DNA of 64,000 bases from positions 186,001 to 250,000 of the forward strand of contig NZ_JAJCVI010000001.1 in NCBI RefSeq assembly GCF_020567525.1. Direction: 5' to 3'. Each line of letters begins with the position of its first letter. The first letter of the stretch is position 1. A model generated the notes under the pieces. It worked only from the letters and a program-made list of their open reading frames with translations. It did no database searches and had not been told where the DNA came from. Of the stretch, positions 8,160-17,524 are shown in pieces. The DNA comes from Halorubellus salinus. GTDB lineage: Archaea; Halobacteriota; Halobacteria; Halobacteriales; Natrialbaceae. Position numbers and translations under genes: made by a program.

Positions 8160-9509
8160 ATGACACGAACGCGTACGGTCGTCCTCCTCGCCGCGGTCGC
8201 GTTCGCCGTCGCCCTCTCCGGGTGCTCGTTCGGTCCCGGTGGGGCCGGCGACGGTGGCGTTCCGCCGGTCCCGGACGGCGACGACGCCGCCTCGACGTAC
8301 CGGGCGCTCGGGAACGTCACCGGCGACCTCCAGGTCGAGGTCGTCTCCGGCGACCACGAGAACCGTTCGACGCTCCGGTTCGCCGCGGAGGTCGGCACGC
8401 GGAACGTCCGCCAGCGCGTCACCGCACCGGCCACCTACCGAGGGAACCGCTTCGTCTCGAACGACGCGTACTACTGGCAGTACAACGCATCGGCCGACGT
8501 CGCACGGCGATACGGGCACACCGCCGCGACGTTCAACTCGACGTTCGGGACGGGCGACGACGGCGACTTCGGCGCGTTCCTCGCCGCTGCGTTCGACGCC
8601 GCCAACGAGAGCGACGGCACTGTCTCTGCCCTCCCGAACGTCGGCGTCGGCCCGGCACCCACCGTCGTCAGCGGCGACGACGGCGAGGCGTCGGCGCCCG
8701 CGCCGTCCGCGAACGTCAGCGCGTTCGTCGTCACGTACGCGGGCACCGAAACCGTCGCGGACGAACGCACGCACGTCCTCGTCGTCGAACCCGCAGACCC
8801 GGACGCGACAGCGGCCCGGAACCTCACCATCACGTACTACGTCGACCGGGAGCGGTTCTTCCCGGTGCGCGTCGAACGGCGCGCGACCGCCGACGGCGAA
8901 CGCTGGTCGCACGCCATGACGTTCTCGAACCTGACCTACGGCGCGAACGTCTCCGCCTCGACCTACCGGTACGAACCGAGTGAGCGCACGGAGGTCGTCG
9001 ACTACGCCACCGGCGTCGTCCGGTTCCCGACGGTCGACGCGCTCGCCGAGAACACGACCGTTCCCGTCCCCGACCCGAGCGTCCCCGACGGGTTCGAGTT
9101 CGCGTACGCTGCCGGCATCGACCTGAACGCGACCGGCGGCCAGCTCATCTACTCGAACGAGTCGACCGTGCTCGTCGCCGGCCGCTACCTGAGCGACGGC
9201 ATCATCCAGTCCCGCGAGCGCGGCGTCGCGGAGAACCTCACGGTCGACGGCCGTCGCGCGCTCTACGTCGACCTCGGCCGCTCGCAGGCGGTGTACGTCT
9301 ACTGCGAGGAGTACGTCGTCTCCGCTGCCAGCATCGGGCCGTACCCGCGGGACGCGCTCGTCGCGTTCGCAGCGTCCCTCGACTGCGACGACGACACGGA
9401 CGACCGGACGGCTGGCTCCCCGCCACCGTCGGTCGCATCGGGTGGCGAGAGGGACGCCCTGCTCGGTGCGCGCGACGCCCGAGGGGACGAGGGCGGAACG
9501 CGACCGTGA
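8160..9509 (+). CDS. Secreted lipoprotein (LolA-like beta fold suspected)
   Basis: 449 residues from ATG 8160. The signal peptide MTRTRTVVLLAAVAFAVALS is followed by a lipobox ending in Cys22 (LSGC), so the mature protein is probably lipid-anchored outside. The body is beta-rich, with many N-glycosylation sequons (NVT, NRS, NST, NES, NLT) and a DRERFFPVRVER segment typical of haloarchaeal LolA/DUF2092-like lipoproteins. A C-terminal conserved Cys pair region YVYCEEY ... SLDCDDD may form a disulfide. A TATA-like GCCTAACG (about 8124-8131) is 30 nt upstream. Divergent from cbiX. Ligand unknown. Confidence 0.82.
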   Translation: MTRTRTVVLLAAVAFAVALSGCSFGPGGAGDGGVPPVPDGDDAASTYRALGNVTGDLQVEVVSGDHENRSTLRFAAEVGTRNVRQRVTAPATYRGNRFVSNDAYYWQYNASADVARRYGHTAATFNSTFGTGDDGDFGAFLAAAFDAANESDGTVSALPNVGVGPAPTVVSGDDGEASAPAPSANVSAFVVTYAGTETVADERTHVLVVEPADPDATAARNLTITYYVDRERFFPVRVERRATADGERWSHAMTFSNLTYGANVSASTYRYEPSERTEVVDYATGVVRFPTVDALAENTTVPVPDPSVPDGFEFAYAAGIDLNATGGQLIYSNESTVLVAGRYLSDGIIQSRERGVAENLTVDGRRALYVDLGRSQAVYVYCEEYVVSAASIGPYPRDALVAFAASLDCDDDTDDRTAGSPPPSVASGGERDALLGARDARGDEGGTRP

Positions 9510-9552
9510 CCAGCCGGGAGCGACGCCGTGGACCGGCGGTCGTCCCCGGCTC

Positions 9553-10020
9553 TCAGGGACGGCGGTGGAGCGCGTACACGATGCACGCGAGCCCGGCGAG
9601 CTGGGACCCGCGCACCGATACCTGCCACGCCGGACGCAGCACCTCGGGGGCGACATCGTACTGGAACGCGAGGCTCCCGCCGAAGCTCAGCCCGAACGTC
9701 ACCGCTGTCAGCAGGACGAGGCCGAGCGACAGGAACTTCATCGGCGTGCTGTCGTTCCGCCTGAACCCGCGGTACGCCTGATAGCCGACGTACAGGCCGA
9801 GCGCTGTCGACGCGGCCGCCATCGCGAGCAACAGCACCTGGAGCGCGTCGAGGCCGCCAACGCCCACCTGGAGCGGGTGTGCGAGCACAGCGACCTCGCC
9901 GGCCGCGACGAACGACCCGTCGGCGGCTTTACCGGCCGCGACGAACGACCCGTCGGCGACCTCGCCGGTCGCGACGAGCGAACGCGCGACGTCACCGGGT
10001 GGTGGTAGTGCCCCGAGCAT
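9553..10020 (-). CDS. Small membrane protein paired with an HTH regulator (DUF7521-like)
   Basis: 155 residues. The N-terminus has three 11-residue repeats of the type VAAGKAADGSF, encoded by a 33-bp tandem DNA repeat. Then come three membrane helices: LDALQVLLLAMAAASTALGL, MKFLSLGLVLLTAVTFGLSF and LAGLACIVYAL. The loop YQAYRGFRRNDSTPM between helices 1 and 2 is the signature I associate with DUF7521 proteins. ATG 10020 lies 2 nt after the HTH gene stop, so the two are cotranscribed. Such pairs suggest a membrane partner of the regulator (inference). Confidence 0.78.
   Translation of the reverse strand: MLGALPPPGDVARSLVATGEVADGSFVAAGKAADGSFVAAGEVAVLAHPLQVGVGGLDALQVLLLAMAAASTALGLYVGYQAYRGFRRNDSTPMKFLSLGLVLLTAVTFGLSFGGSLAFQYDVAPEVLRPAWQVSVRGSQLAGLACIVYALHRRP
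9900..9988 (+). repeat. 33-bp tandem repeat, three copies, inside a membrane-protein gene
   Basis: Copies begin at 9900, 9933 and 9966 (CGGCCGCGACGAACGACCCG in the first two, a diverged CGGTCGCGACGAGCG in the third). On the minus strand they encode 11-residue repeats in the N-terminal extension of the 9553-10020 protein. Confidence 0.85.
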
Positions 10021-10022
10021 GG

Positions 10023-10364
10023 CTAGAGGCGCTCGAACATGTCCGTGAACCTGTCCGCGACGTCCGTCTTCGTTTCCAGTTGCATCTCGAATGTCCCCTC
10101 TGAGAGCGTCAGTTCGACGCGCGAGAGCGTCGTGACGTACACGCTGTGGTGGTTGCCGTCGCTACGCAGTTCGGTCTCCTCCGCGAGGAGGCCAGCGTCG
10201 ACGAGGTCGTCGACGCGCCGGTACACCGTCGGGAGCGACGCGTCGATGGCCTCGGCCAGCTCCTTCGCGGAGCGGGTCTCCTCGCTCGCTGCCGCGAGGA
10301 TGTCTCTGGCGTAGTCGTCGTCGAGCAGCCCGACGACCGTCCGCACGTCGACGTCCTCCGGCAC
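10023..10364 (-). CDS. ArsR-like winged-helix regulator
   Basis: 113 residues from GTG 10364. The winged helix spans about residues 10-80 (RTVVGLLDDDYARDILAAAS, then SAKELAEAIDASLPTVYRRV as the recognition region and DLVDAGLLAEETELR). A C-terminal extension includes EMQLETKTDVADRFTDMFER. The open frame continues far upstream, but a TATA box (GATTTAAGTC on the minus strand, about 10386-10395) fits start GTG 10364 at about 27 nt. First gene of a two-gene operon with the membrane protein 9553-10020. Confidence 0.85.
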   Translation of the reverse strand: MPEDVDVRTVVGLLDDDYARDILAAASEETRSAKELAEAIDASLPTVYRRVDDLVDAGLLAEETELRSDGNHHSVYVTTLSRVELTLSEGTFEMQLETKTDVADRFTDMFERL

Positions 10365-10547
10365 ACCCGCATCGTCCCACTGGATTGACTTAAATCGCGG
10401 TCGTCGGCTTCCGGCCGAGAAACCGGCCCATACCGATAGCCGGCGGTCGCGTCGACCGCACGAGCGCGCGGCGAAGGCGACGCGCGTCGAAGCGGGTCGA
10501 CGCGGGCGACCGCGGTACTTTTCTCGCCGGCGGACGCCCGTTCGAGC

Positions 10548-11072
10548 ATGAGTCTCGCCGAACGCACTCGCGACGCCGCCCGCGAGCACCCGTTCCTCGT
10601 CGACGCCCTCCGCGCGGGCGTCGCGAACTACTCCGCTGCCGCCCGCTTCCTCGACGTCGACGGCGACCCGGACGCGGTCGCGACCGCACTCCGTCGGTTC
10701 GCCGACGACCTCCCCGATCGCGAGCCGACCGCGCGAGACGTCCGCGTGACGATGGAACGCGGCGTCGGCCGCCTCCCCGACCCCGCGAGTGTCGACGCGC
10801 GCGAAGTTCTCCTGGCCGTCTCCGGGACCGGCTTCGGGGCCGCGGACGACGGGAAGACCGCGGTACTCGCGACCGGCGACGTCGACCTCGACGGCGTCCG
10901 CGCCGCCCTCGACGCACTCGCCGTCGACGACGTCGCCGTGGACGCGCTCGCGCACGCCGACGACGCCCTCGTCGTCGTCGTCCCACGACTCGACGCCGCG
11001 AACGCCCTCCGGTCGGTCGAACGCGCGTTCGACGCCGTCCCCGCCGGGCCAGCCAGGACCGACCGACGCTGA
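10548..11072 (+). CDS. Conserved haloarchaeal protein upstream of cysS (DUF7523-like)
   Basis: 174 residues from ATG 10548 with a TATA-like GGTACTTTTCTC about 30 nt upstream. The N-terminal half looks like a helical DNA-binding or HTH-like module (LVDALRAGVANYSAAARFLD). The C-terminal half has alternating beta-alpha pattern (LLAVSGTGFGAADDGKTAVL, LDALAVDDVAVDALAHADDA) like an ACT domain. Related proteins carry the old annotation of amino-acid-metabolism regulator with ACT domain. The substrate or effector is unknown. The stop codon lies inside a 33-bp duplication (11061-11116). Confidence 0.75.
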   Translation: MSLAERTRDAAREHPFLVDALRAGVANYSAAARFLDVDGDPDAVATALRRFADDLPDREPTARDVRVTMERGVGRLPDPASVDAREVLLAVSGTGFGAADDGKTAVLATGDVDLDGVRAALDALAVDDVAVDALAHADDALVVVVPRLDAANALRSVERAFDAVPAGPARTDRR

Positions 11073-11117
11073 CCCACGGGAGACGCGCAGAGCGACCGAC
11101 GCTGACCCACGCGAGAC
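11061..11117 (+). repeat. 33-bp tandem duplication across a stop codon
   Basis: GACCGACGCTGACCCACG begins at 11061 and again at 11094 (period 33). The first copy holds the stop TGA (11070-11072) of the 10548-11072 gene and the second repeats it at 11103-11105. The repeat ends just before the T-rich cysS TATA region (GGCTTTTTCT, 11121-11130). Confidence 0.85.
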
Positions 11118-11155
11118 CGAGGCTTTTTCTTTCGCTCCCGGGGTAGAGGCGGGCA

Positions 11156-12646
11156 ATGACCCTGCACGTCTCGAACACGTTGACGGGCGACCGCGAGGTC
11201 TTCGAGCCCCAGGACCCCGAGGAGGTCCTGCTCTACGTCTGCGGGCTCACGACCAGCGACCCCGCGCACCTCGGGCACGCTCGCCTCTGGGTGGCCGCCG
11301 ACGTCATGCATCGCTGGCTCGAACACGAGGGCTACGACGTCCGGCACGTCGAGAACTTCACGGACGTCAACGAGAAGATCGTCGCACGCGCCGGCGACCC
11401 AGACCTCGGCGACGACGAAGCCGAAGTCGCGAGTCACTACATCCAGGAACTCCTCGAGGAGATGCGCGCACTCAACCTGAAGCGCGCCGAGGTGTACCCG
11501 CGCGTCAGCGAGCACGTCCCCGAGATCGTCGACCTCGTCGAGACGCTCGTCGAGAAGGGGTACGCGTACGAATCCAACGGGTCGGTGTACTTCGACGTCA
11601 CGAGCTTCGAGGGGTACGGGAAGCTCTCGAACCAGCAGGTCGACGACATCGAGGAGCAAGGCGAACCCGACGAGCTCGCGGAGAAACGTCATCCCGCGGA
11701 CTTCGCGCTCTGGAAGGCCGACGGCGTGAGCGCGGACGCGGTCCGCGAGCACCGCCACGACGACCACCCGGGCGCCGGCGACGCCGACCTGCCGAACGGC
11801 CAGGTCTGGGCGTCGCCGTGGGGCGACGGCCGCCCCGGCTGGCACATCGAGTGCTCGGCGATGAGCATGACCCACCTCGACGAGACGATCGACGTGCACG
11901 TCGGCGGGCAGGACCTCGTGTTCCCGCATCACGAGAACGAGATCGCCCAGAGCGAGGCGGCGACCGGCCAGCAGTTCGCGAACTACTGGCTGCACGTCCG
12001 CCTCCTCCAGACGAAAGGCGAGAAGATGAGTTCGAGTCTCGGGAACTACTGGTCGGTCGGCGACGCGCTCGACGCGGTCGGCGGGAACGTCGTCCGCTCG
12101 TTCCTCGTCTCCACGGCGTACCACAACGAGGCGGTGTACAGCGAGGAGACGCTCGCGGAGGCCGAGGAACGCTGGGAGCGCCTGGAGCGCGGCTACGAGA
12201 CCGCGATCGCGGCGTGCGACAGCGAGGCGGCGCGGACGAAGGTCGCGGACGACGACCTCCGCGACGCCATCGCGAGCGCTCGCGAGGACTTCGTCGCCGG
12301 GATGAACGACGACTTCAACACGCGCCAGGCGGTGACGGCGCTCATGGACCTCACCGCGGCCGTGAACCGGCACGTCGACGCCCGCGACGCGTACGACTAC
12401 CGCGCGCTCCACGACGCCGTCGACGCGTACGAGGAACTCGGCGGCGACGTCCTCGGGTTCGCGTTCGACGCCGCACCCGACGGGACCGCGGACGTCGCGG
12501 GCGAGGTCGTCGACCTCGTCCTCCAGGTCCGCGAGGCCGAACGCGACGCGGGGAACTACGAGCGCGCAGACGAACTCCGCGACGAACTGGAGGCGCTCGG
12601 CGTCGAGGTCCAGGACACCGACGACGGCCCCACGTACCGGCTCTGA
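11156..12646 (+). CDS. cysS: Cysteine-tRNA ligase
   Basis: 496 residues, class I aminoacyl-tRNA synthetase that charges tRNA-Cys. The ATP-binding HIGH motif appears as PAHLGHAR with the zinc Cys in [10 protein letters not shown]. The second zinc region is WHIECSAMS and [10 protein letters not shown]. The KMSKS loop is [11 protein letters not shown]. The C-terminal anticodon-binding helical region ends [24 protein letters not shown] 11156 follows a TATA-like GGCTTTTTCT by about 30 nt. Confidence 0.97.
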   Translation: MTLHVSNTLTGDREVFEPQDPEEVLLYVCGLTTSDPAHLGHARLWVAADVMHRWLEHEGYDVRHVENFTDVNEKIVARAGDPDLGDDEAEVASHYIQELLEEMRALNLKRAEVYPRVSEHVPEIVDLVETLVEKGYAYESNGSVYFDVTSFEGYGKLSNQQVDDIEEQGEPDELAEKRHPADFALWKADGVSADAVREHRHDDHPGAGDADLPNGQVWASPWGDGRPGWHIECSAMSMTHLDETIDVHVGGQDLVFPHHENEIAQSEAATGQQFANYWLHVRLLQTKGEKMSSSLGNYWSVGDALDAVGGNVVRSFLVSTAYHNEAVYSEETLAEAEERWERLERGYETAIAACDSEAARTKVADDDLRDAIASAREDFVAGMNDDFNTRQAVTALMDLTAAVNRHVDARDAYDYRALHDAVDAYEELGGDVLGFAFDAAPDGTADVAGEVVDLVLQVREAERDAGNYERADELRDELEALGVEVQDTDDGPTYRL

Positions 12647-12763
12647 CCGTCAGGTGACGGCGACGGCCGGTACCGCCCCGGTCCGAGCGGGTCCCCGCCG
12701 TCGGCCGCTCGACCGAGACGCGTTGACGGGTGTTTTATGGTTCGTGACCGGTTCCAGTCCGGT

Positions 12764-13423
12764 ATGCAACTCGACAACCGCACGCTGGTCGCGCTCGCGC
12801 TCGCCGCGACGCTCGCGACGGCCGGCTGCCTGGGCTTCCTCTCGGGGACGACGTCCGTGGAGGCGTCTCCGGCCATCGTCGCCGACGAGACCGCAAGCAG
12901 CAGTGACTACGAGAAGGCGGAGACGCGCGACCTGAGCGTCAACCGCACGTTCTCCGCGGCCGACCAGGAACGCACGGTCAAGGTGACGAACTGGGCGGTC
13001 GAGTACCACAAGACCGTCGGCATCGGGCCGCTCGCCGACCAGAAGGCGGCGGTGTTCGCGACGTTCACGTCCCCCGAAGTGAGCGTGTTCGGCCAGTCGT
13101 TCAACCCGCTCTCGAAACTCAGTACGAAGGACTTCGCGAAGCGCATGCAGGGCCAGTACCAGGGCCTCACGGTCGGTGACGAGGTCGACAAGACCACCGT
13201 CGCGGTCGCCGGCGAGGAGACGAACGTCTCGCAGTTCGAGGGCACCGCGACGTTCAACGGCCAGGAGGTCGACGTCTACGTCGTCGTCAGCGAACCCGTG
13301 AAGCACGAGGGCGACTACGTCGTCACCATGGCCGTCTACCCACAGGCGATGGACGGCGAGTACGAGACCGTCAAGGAACTCATGCGGAACATCGAGCACC
13401 CGACGAACGCGACCGAATCGTAA
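12764..13423 (+). CDS. Secreted lipoprotein, DUF6517-like
   Basis: 219 residues from ATG 12764; TATA TGTTTTATGG (12731-12740) is about 28 nt upstream, which excludes the longer in-frame ATG at 12737. The signal MQLDNRTLVALALAATLATA runs into lipobox AGC. The mature domain contains WAVEYHKTVG, a repeated beta pattern and NVSQFEGTATFNGQEVDVYV, matching haloarchaeal DUF6517 lipoproteins. Probably attached to the outer face of the membrane. Function unknown. Confidence 0.83.
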   Translation: MQLDNRTLVALALAATLATAGCLGFLSGTTSVEASPAIVADETASSSDYEKAETRDLSVNRTFSAADQERTVKVTNWAVEYHKTVGIGPLADQKAAVFATFTSPEVSVFGQSFNPLSKLSTKDFAKRMQGQYQGLTVGDEVDKTTVAVAGEETNVSQFEGTATFNGQEVDVYVVVSEPVKHEGDYVVTMAVYPQAMDGEYETVKELMRNIEHPTNATES

Positions 13424-13457
13424 GCGAACCGCGTTACTCTTCTCCGACGTCCCCGTC

Positions 13458-13509
13458 GACTGACAGCACCCGCGCCCGCCCATCCGTCGTCTGGGGCATG
13501 CTGTCAGTC
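13458..13509. other. Perfect 11-bp inverted repeat in a gene-free stretch
   Basis: GACTGACAGCA (13458-13468) and TGCTGTCAGTC (13499-13509) are exact inverted copies separated by 30 nt. The surrounding 13424-13715 stretch (292 nt) contains no convincing gene on either strand. The element could be a stem-loop between the two converging genes or a protein site. Confidence 0.6.
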
Positions 13510-13715
13510 ACCTCGACCAAGCCGTTCTCTCCAGCCTGTCCGCATGTCTGTCTCAGCGATGAGAAGCGCGCTCGTAGCGCAGGGCGCGCGACGGCGCGTT
13601 CGTTCGACGACGCCACGGCGCGCATCTGGACGAGTCGAGACGAAGGCGTCGCTCAGGACGCGTACAGCGGACGGAAGAATAGGGCGACTGCGAGAGGGGG
13701 CGACTCCGCGTGCCG

Positions 13716-15455
13716 TCAGCGGTCGAACGCGGTCTCGGCGCGCACGGCCGGTGCGGCCATCACGTCCGAGGGTGCGTCGACCGACGCGAACCCGGTCGCG
13801 GCCGGCGGCGACGCGACGCTCGCAGGCGCGCCGACGCCACCAGCAGGCGCCAGGTGGTTCGCGCCACTGTTGTTCACCGCGACCGTGTGCACGCTCACCT
13901 TCAGGAACGTGATCGGCGGCGGCAGCACGCCGTCAGGGAGTTGGAGGGTCGGCTCGACACTGCCCAGGTTACTGTCGTAGATCATCGAGGCGGACTGCCC
14001 AATCTCAGTTGGGCCACCGACGAGTGCGCCGGTCACCTTCGAGTTACCCTTGATCACACAGAAGTCGTAGCCCTTACAGCCACTTCCACTCAGGAGCGCC
14101 GGGTTGGAATCCGTGTCATCCAGCACTGCCTCATCGCGAGGAGCATACACCGTTCCGATGTAATGCGACCCACTCCCGCCGTTCATGGCCATCAGCATCG
14201 TGGAGTTCCCGTAGATTTGGAAATGCCTCGCATCTTCATCGTCCGCGTCACCCGCGTACGAGTTCTTCATGCTGAGGTCTCCAGTGGTGTAGATTCGGAA
14301 CACGTTGTCGGTGCCGTGGTCTTGGACGTTGATGTTCCCGCCGTTGAGTGTCATGTCTCCGTCGACAATCAGAGTCACGTTACCGCCGGAGAGGTCGACC
14401 TGCATCGTCCCACTATTCAGCGTGAACCCGTCGTTATCGTAGTAGGTCTTGCCGTTCTGGAGCTCGTCTCCGGAATCAATCTGCTCGTCGTGAATCGAGC
14501 CGTTGGTTAGAGCGTCGTTGACCTTGCGTTGTATCGCCTCGTCGAGTTCGAAGAGGCCCGATTCGACGTTTTCCTCGGGACTCGAGTCCGCGATACCGCC
14601 GGTTCCGTCGGTCACTTCGCCCGTCGCTGCGACCGGTCCAGTGATTTCTGCGTTCCCGCTGTCGGTGACGATGTCCCCGTCGTCGCCACCGGTCGCCAGC
14701 ACACCGTTCTCGAAATCACCGTTTGCGACTGGTTGCCCAAGTTTGACCTTGACGGTTCCCATTTCGCCAGGAGGCGAGTGGTCAACCTCCACGGCCACGT
14801 CGTTCGTCTGGCTGCGGAAGTACTCTGCCCATCCCATATAGTACTCGCTGGTGATGTACAAGGTGACGAGCTCTCCTTTCACGTAACTGTCATCGTTAAT
14901 CGGGGACTCCGTTTTTAGCTTGTTAATATCGAGCTCCCCGGCATGCACGGATTCGTCGCCATCAAGAGCAGGAATCGGGAACGTAAGCGAACCGTTCTGG
15001 TACTCGACTGGGGGCCGCGATACCATGCGGGATTCCTTTCCAGTGCCGCGCCAGACGCCACCTGCCTGGTACGCGATGGTCTCACCGCCTTTCTCGTAGA
15101 CGAGGGATCCGACGGTCTTATTCACAACCTCGGTTGTGCCATTGACGACGCGGATTCGCCCCGTGTTCTCTTGGCGGAACGCGGCGGTCTGGTCCTCGAT
15201 GTCGAACTCCATCGACCGGTACTTCTGGCGGCCGAACGCGACGCTGGAGACGTCCTTGTTGAACTGTCGGAACGTATTCTCGACCTGGTTCTCCTGTGCG
15301 GTGTCTCTGGTCTCGTCGACGGTCGCGGTACCGACGACGAACAGCGATACCGACGCTGCGGCGACGAAACCCATCATTAGGACCACCGCGAGGACGGACG
15401 ATGCCCCGTCGTCGTCGTCGCGTATGGTCACCATTCTCCGCTCGTCAGTCGCCAC
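13716..15455 (-). CDS. Secreted pilin-like protein with polymer-forming domain (DUF7289-like)
   Basis: 579 residues. The N-terminus MATDERRMVTIRDDDDGASS is followed by one hydrophobic helix (VLAVVLMMGFVAAASVSLFV), the pattern of haloarchaeal type IV pilin-like or DUF7289 exported proteins. The middle (about 150-330) is Gly/Asp-rich, and about 340-520 has a right-handed beta-type run with N-glycosylation sequons. The start GTG 15455 is supported by a Shine-Dalgarno GAGGTG 7 nt upstream; ATG 15434 is the alternative. G+C is clearly lower than in neighbouring genes and codon use is less biased, so transfer is likely. The last 70 residues are Ala/Pro-rich. Function unknown, surface-exposed by inference. 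Confidence 0.8.
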   Translation of the reverse strand: MATDERRMVTIRDDDDGASSVLAVVLMMGFVAAASVSLFVVGTATVDETRDTAQENQVENTFRQFNKDVSSVAFGRQKYRSMEFDIEDQTAAFRQENTGRIRVVNGTTEVVNKTVGSLVYEKGGETIAYQAGGVWRGTGKESRMVSRPPVEYQNGSLTFPIPALDGDESVHAGELDINKLKTESPINDDSYVKGELVTLYITSEYYMGWAEYFRSQTNDVAVEVDHSPPGEMGTVKVKLGQPVANGDFENGVLATGGDDGDIVTDSGNAEITGPVAATGEVTDGTGGIADSSPEENVESGLFELDEAIQRKVNDALTNGSIHDEQIDSGDELQNGKTYYDNDGFTLNSGTMQVDLSGGNVTLIVDGDMTLNGGNINVQDHGTDNVFRIYTTGDLSMKNSYAGDADDEDARHFQIYGNSTMLMAMNGGSGSHYIGTVYAPRDEAVLDDTDSNPALLSGSGCKGYDFCVIKGNSKVTGALVGGPTEIGQSASMIYDSNLGSVEPTLQLPDGVLPPPITFLKVSVHTVAVNNSGANHLAPAGGVGAPASVASPPAATGFASVDAPSDVMAAPAVRAETAFDR

Positions 15456-15794
15456 AGTGAGCCACCTCGCGACGACTGACGTCCGTATCCCTGCCCCGAG
15501 GGGATGGACGTTGCATTACTCCCCTAGAAAGCGTCCCTTACCAAATGTATGACGTAAAGATGCGCTAGAAACGAAGATAAAATAGCGCGCGTGTTGGATA
15601 GTACTACGATATATTGCCCAGAAGAATTTTTGAAATCGCGCTAGACGCGCTCTCGGCTTTCCTTAGCCAGTGGCCATATCCATTGGAAACTGTGCCCGAT
15701 GGATCGAAGCCCTGAATTGTAAAGCAAGCGGATAGAAATGGCTGCTTGACGACAACAACACGTCTTCAATCGGTGCCTGAACGGCACGAACCGG
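15456..15794. other. AT-rich intergenic region
   Basis: 339 nt with no gene-like frame. The composition falls sharply (runs such as AGATAAAATAG, ATATATTG and GAATTTTTGAAA between 15565 and 15640). It holds the upstream region of the low-GC surface-protein gene and the 3' end of the hydratase gene from the right. Several TATA-like runs make a single promoter impossible to assign. No tRNA or recognised ncRNA seen. Confidence 0.6.
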
Positions 15795-16607
15795 TCAGTA
15801 TCCGGTCCACTCGGGGTCCCGGTCCTCGAAGAACGCGTCGATCCCCTCGTTCTTGTCGTCCGACGAGAACAAGAGCGCGAACAGCTCGGCCTCGTACTCG
15901 ATACCTTGCTCCAGGTCCATGCGCGACCCTGCCTTCACCGCCTCCTTCGCGAGCTCCAGCGCGAGCGGGCTCTTCTCGGCCATCCGCCCGGCGAGCTCGT
16001 ACACGCGGTCGTCCAGTTCGTCGGACTCGCAGACATCGTCCACGAGTCCGATGTCCGCTGCCTCCTCGGCGTCGACGAGCTCACCCGACAGTATCAGGCG
16101 CATCGCTTGCCCTTCGCCGACGAGTCGCGGGAGTCGCTGAGTGGCGCCACCGCCCGGCATGATGCCCAGGTTGATCTCCGGCTGACCGAGCTTCGCGCCC
16201 GCGCTCGCGATCCGGACGTCACACCCGAGCGCGAGCTCGTTCCCGCCACCGAGACAGTGCCCGTTGATGCGCGCGACGACCGGTTTCTCCAGGTCGTCCA
16301 CGTACTCGTAGACGCGCGGGCGCTTGGACGCCTCGCGCTGCTCGACGGCGTTCCGCTCGCGGAGCTCCGAGACGTCCGCGCCAGCGACGAACGCCGACGA
16401 CTCGTCGGACCCCGTGAGGACGACCACCCGCACGTCGTCGTCGTCCTCGACCGCGTCCAGGACGTCCTTCAGCTCCCGGCGGACCTGCGCGTTCAGCGCG
16501 TTCCGCTTGTCAGGGCGTTCGAGCGTGACGGTCGCGACGTACTCGGCGTGCTCGCCGACGGACGCCGAGACGAGGTCGCAGTCGCCCGCGACGTCGACTA
16601 CTCCCAT
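15795..16607 (-). CDS. Enoyl-CoA hydratase/isomerase
   Basis: 270 residues from ATG 16607, crotonase fold. Oxyanion-hole segments FVAGADVSEL and HCLGGGNELALGCDVRIAS are present, plus the catalytic loop LGIMPGGGATQRLPRLVG and a C-terminal AFFEDRDPEWTGY typical of the family (FLEKRxPxF). It hydrates trans-2-enoyl-CoA in beta-oxidation. The start overlaps the 3-hydroxyacyl-CoA dehydrogenase stop by 10 nt, so the two are translationally coupled. Two further acyl-CoA enzymes of this kind lie at 29056 and 22309. Confidence 0.93.
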   Translation of the reverse strand: MGVVDVAGDCDLVSASVGEHAEYVATVTLERPDKRNALNAQVRRELKDVLDAVEDDDDVRVVVLTGSDESSAFVAGADVSELRERNAVEQREASKRPRVYEYVDDLEKPVVARINGHCLGGGNELALGCDVRIASAGAKLGQPEINLGIMPGGGATQRLPRLVGEGQAMRLILSGELVDAEEAADIGLVDDVCESDELDDRVYELAGRMAEKSPLALELAKEAVKAGSRMDLEQGIEYEAELFALLFSSDDKNEGIDAFFEDRDPEWTGY

Positions 16608-17524
16608 ATCGGACCCTCCTCGTCGTCGCGCTCGCCCTGTCCGGCCGCCGCGGCGTCCTCGCTCACGCCGACTATCTCGCCGTCCTCCCACACGTAGTAG
16701 CCCTCGCCGGTCTTCTTACCGAGTTTGCCGGCGCGGACCTTCCGTCGGAGGCTCTGCGGTGGCTTGAAGCGCTCGCCGAGTTCCTCCCGGAGATGCTCGA
16801 GGATGTCCAGACGGACGTCCAGCCCGACGACGTCACCGAGCTCGATGGGGCCCATCGGGTGGTTGTACCCGAGTTCCATCGCTGCGTCGATGTCGCGCGG
16901 ACTGGCGACGCCCTCCTCGACCATCCGCATCGCCTCCACGCCGAGCGTGACGCCGAGACGGGACGTCGCGAACCCCGCCGAATCCCGGACGACGACCGCT
17001 TCCTTGTCGAGGTCCTCCGCGAAGTCCGTCCCGAACCGAACCGTTCGCTCGCTGGCCTGCTCGGGGACGACGACCTCCACGAGCCCCATGATGTGCACGG
17101 GATTGAAGAAGTGCAGGCCGACGGCTCGCGTCGGGTCCTCGAGCACGCTCGCGATCTCGGTGATCGAGAGCGACGACGTGTTCGACGCGATGATCGCGTC
17201 GTCGTCGACGACGGCCTCGACGTCCTCGAACGTCGACTGCTTGATGTCCATGCGTTCGGGCACGGCCTCGACGACGAGGTCGGCGTCGGCAGCCGCTTCC
17301 TCGAGGTCGGTCGTCGTCGTGATGCGGTCGAGTGTCGCCTCCTTCTCGGCCGGCGTGACCTTGTCGCGGTCGACGCCCCCCTGGAGGTTGTCCGCGATGG
17401 CGTCGACGCCGTCGGCGAGGACGGTCTCGTCGATGTCGCGCATCGCGACGTCGTGGCCGGCCATCGCGCTCACTTGCGCGATGCCGTGACCCATCGTGCC
17501 AGCTCCGAGTACGCAGATTCGCAT
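16598..17524 (-). CDS. 3-hydroxyacyl-CoA dehydrogenase
   Basis: 308 residues from ATG 17524. The NAD-binding Rossmann motif MRICVLGAGTMGHGIAQVSA is at the N-terminus, AVGLHFFNPVHIMGLVEVV carries the catalytic His, and the C-terminal domain shows GYNHPMGPIELGDVVGLDVR. It oxidises 3-hydroxyacyl-CoA (or 3-hydroxybutyryl-CoA) with NAD. An extra acidic tail of about 25 residues follows the usual GEGYYVW end. Operon leader for the hydratase downstream. The upstream in-frame ATG at 17623 was rejected: family sequences start at the Rossmann strand. Confidence 0.94.
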   Translation of the reverse strand: MRICVLGAGTMGHGIAQVSAMAGHDVAMRDIDETVLADGVDAIADNLQGGVDRDKVTPAEKEATLDRITTTTDLEEAAADADLVVEAVPERMDIKQSTFEDVEAVVDDDAIIASNTSSLSITEIASVLEDPTRAVGLHFFNPVHIMGLVEVVVPEQASERTVRFGTDFAEDLDKEAVVVRDSAGFATSRLGVTLGVEAMRMVEEGVASPRDIDAAMELGYNHPMGPIELGDVVGLDVRLDILEHLREELGERFKPPQSLRRKVRAGKLGKKTGEGYYVWEDGEIVGVSEDAAAAGQGERDDEEGPIWE

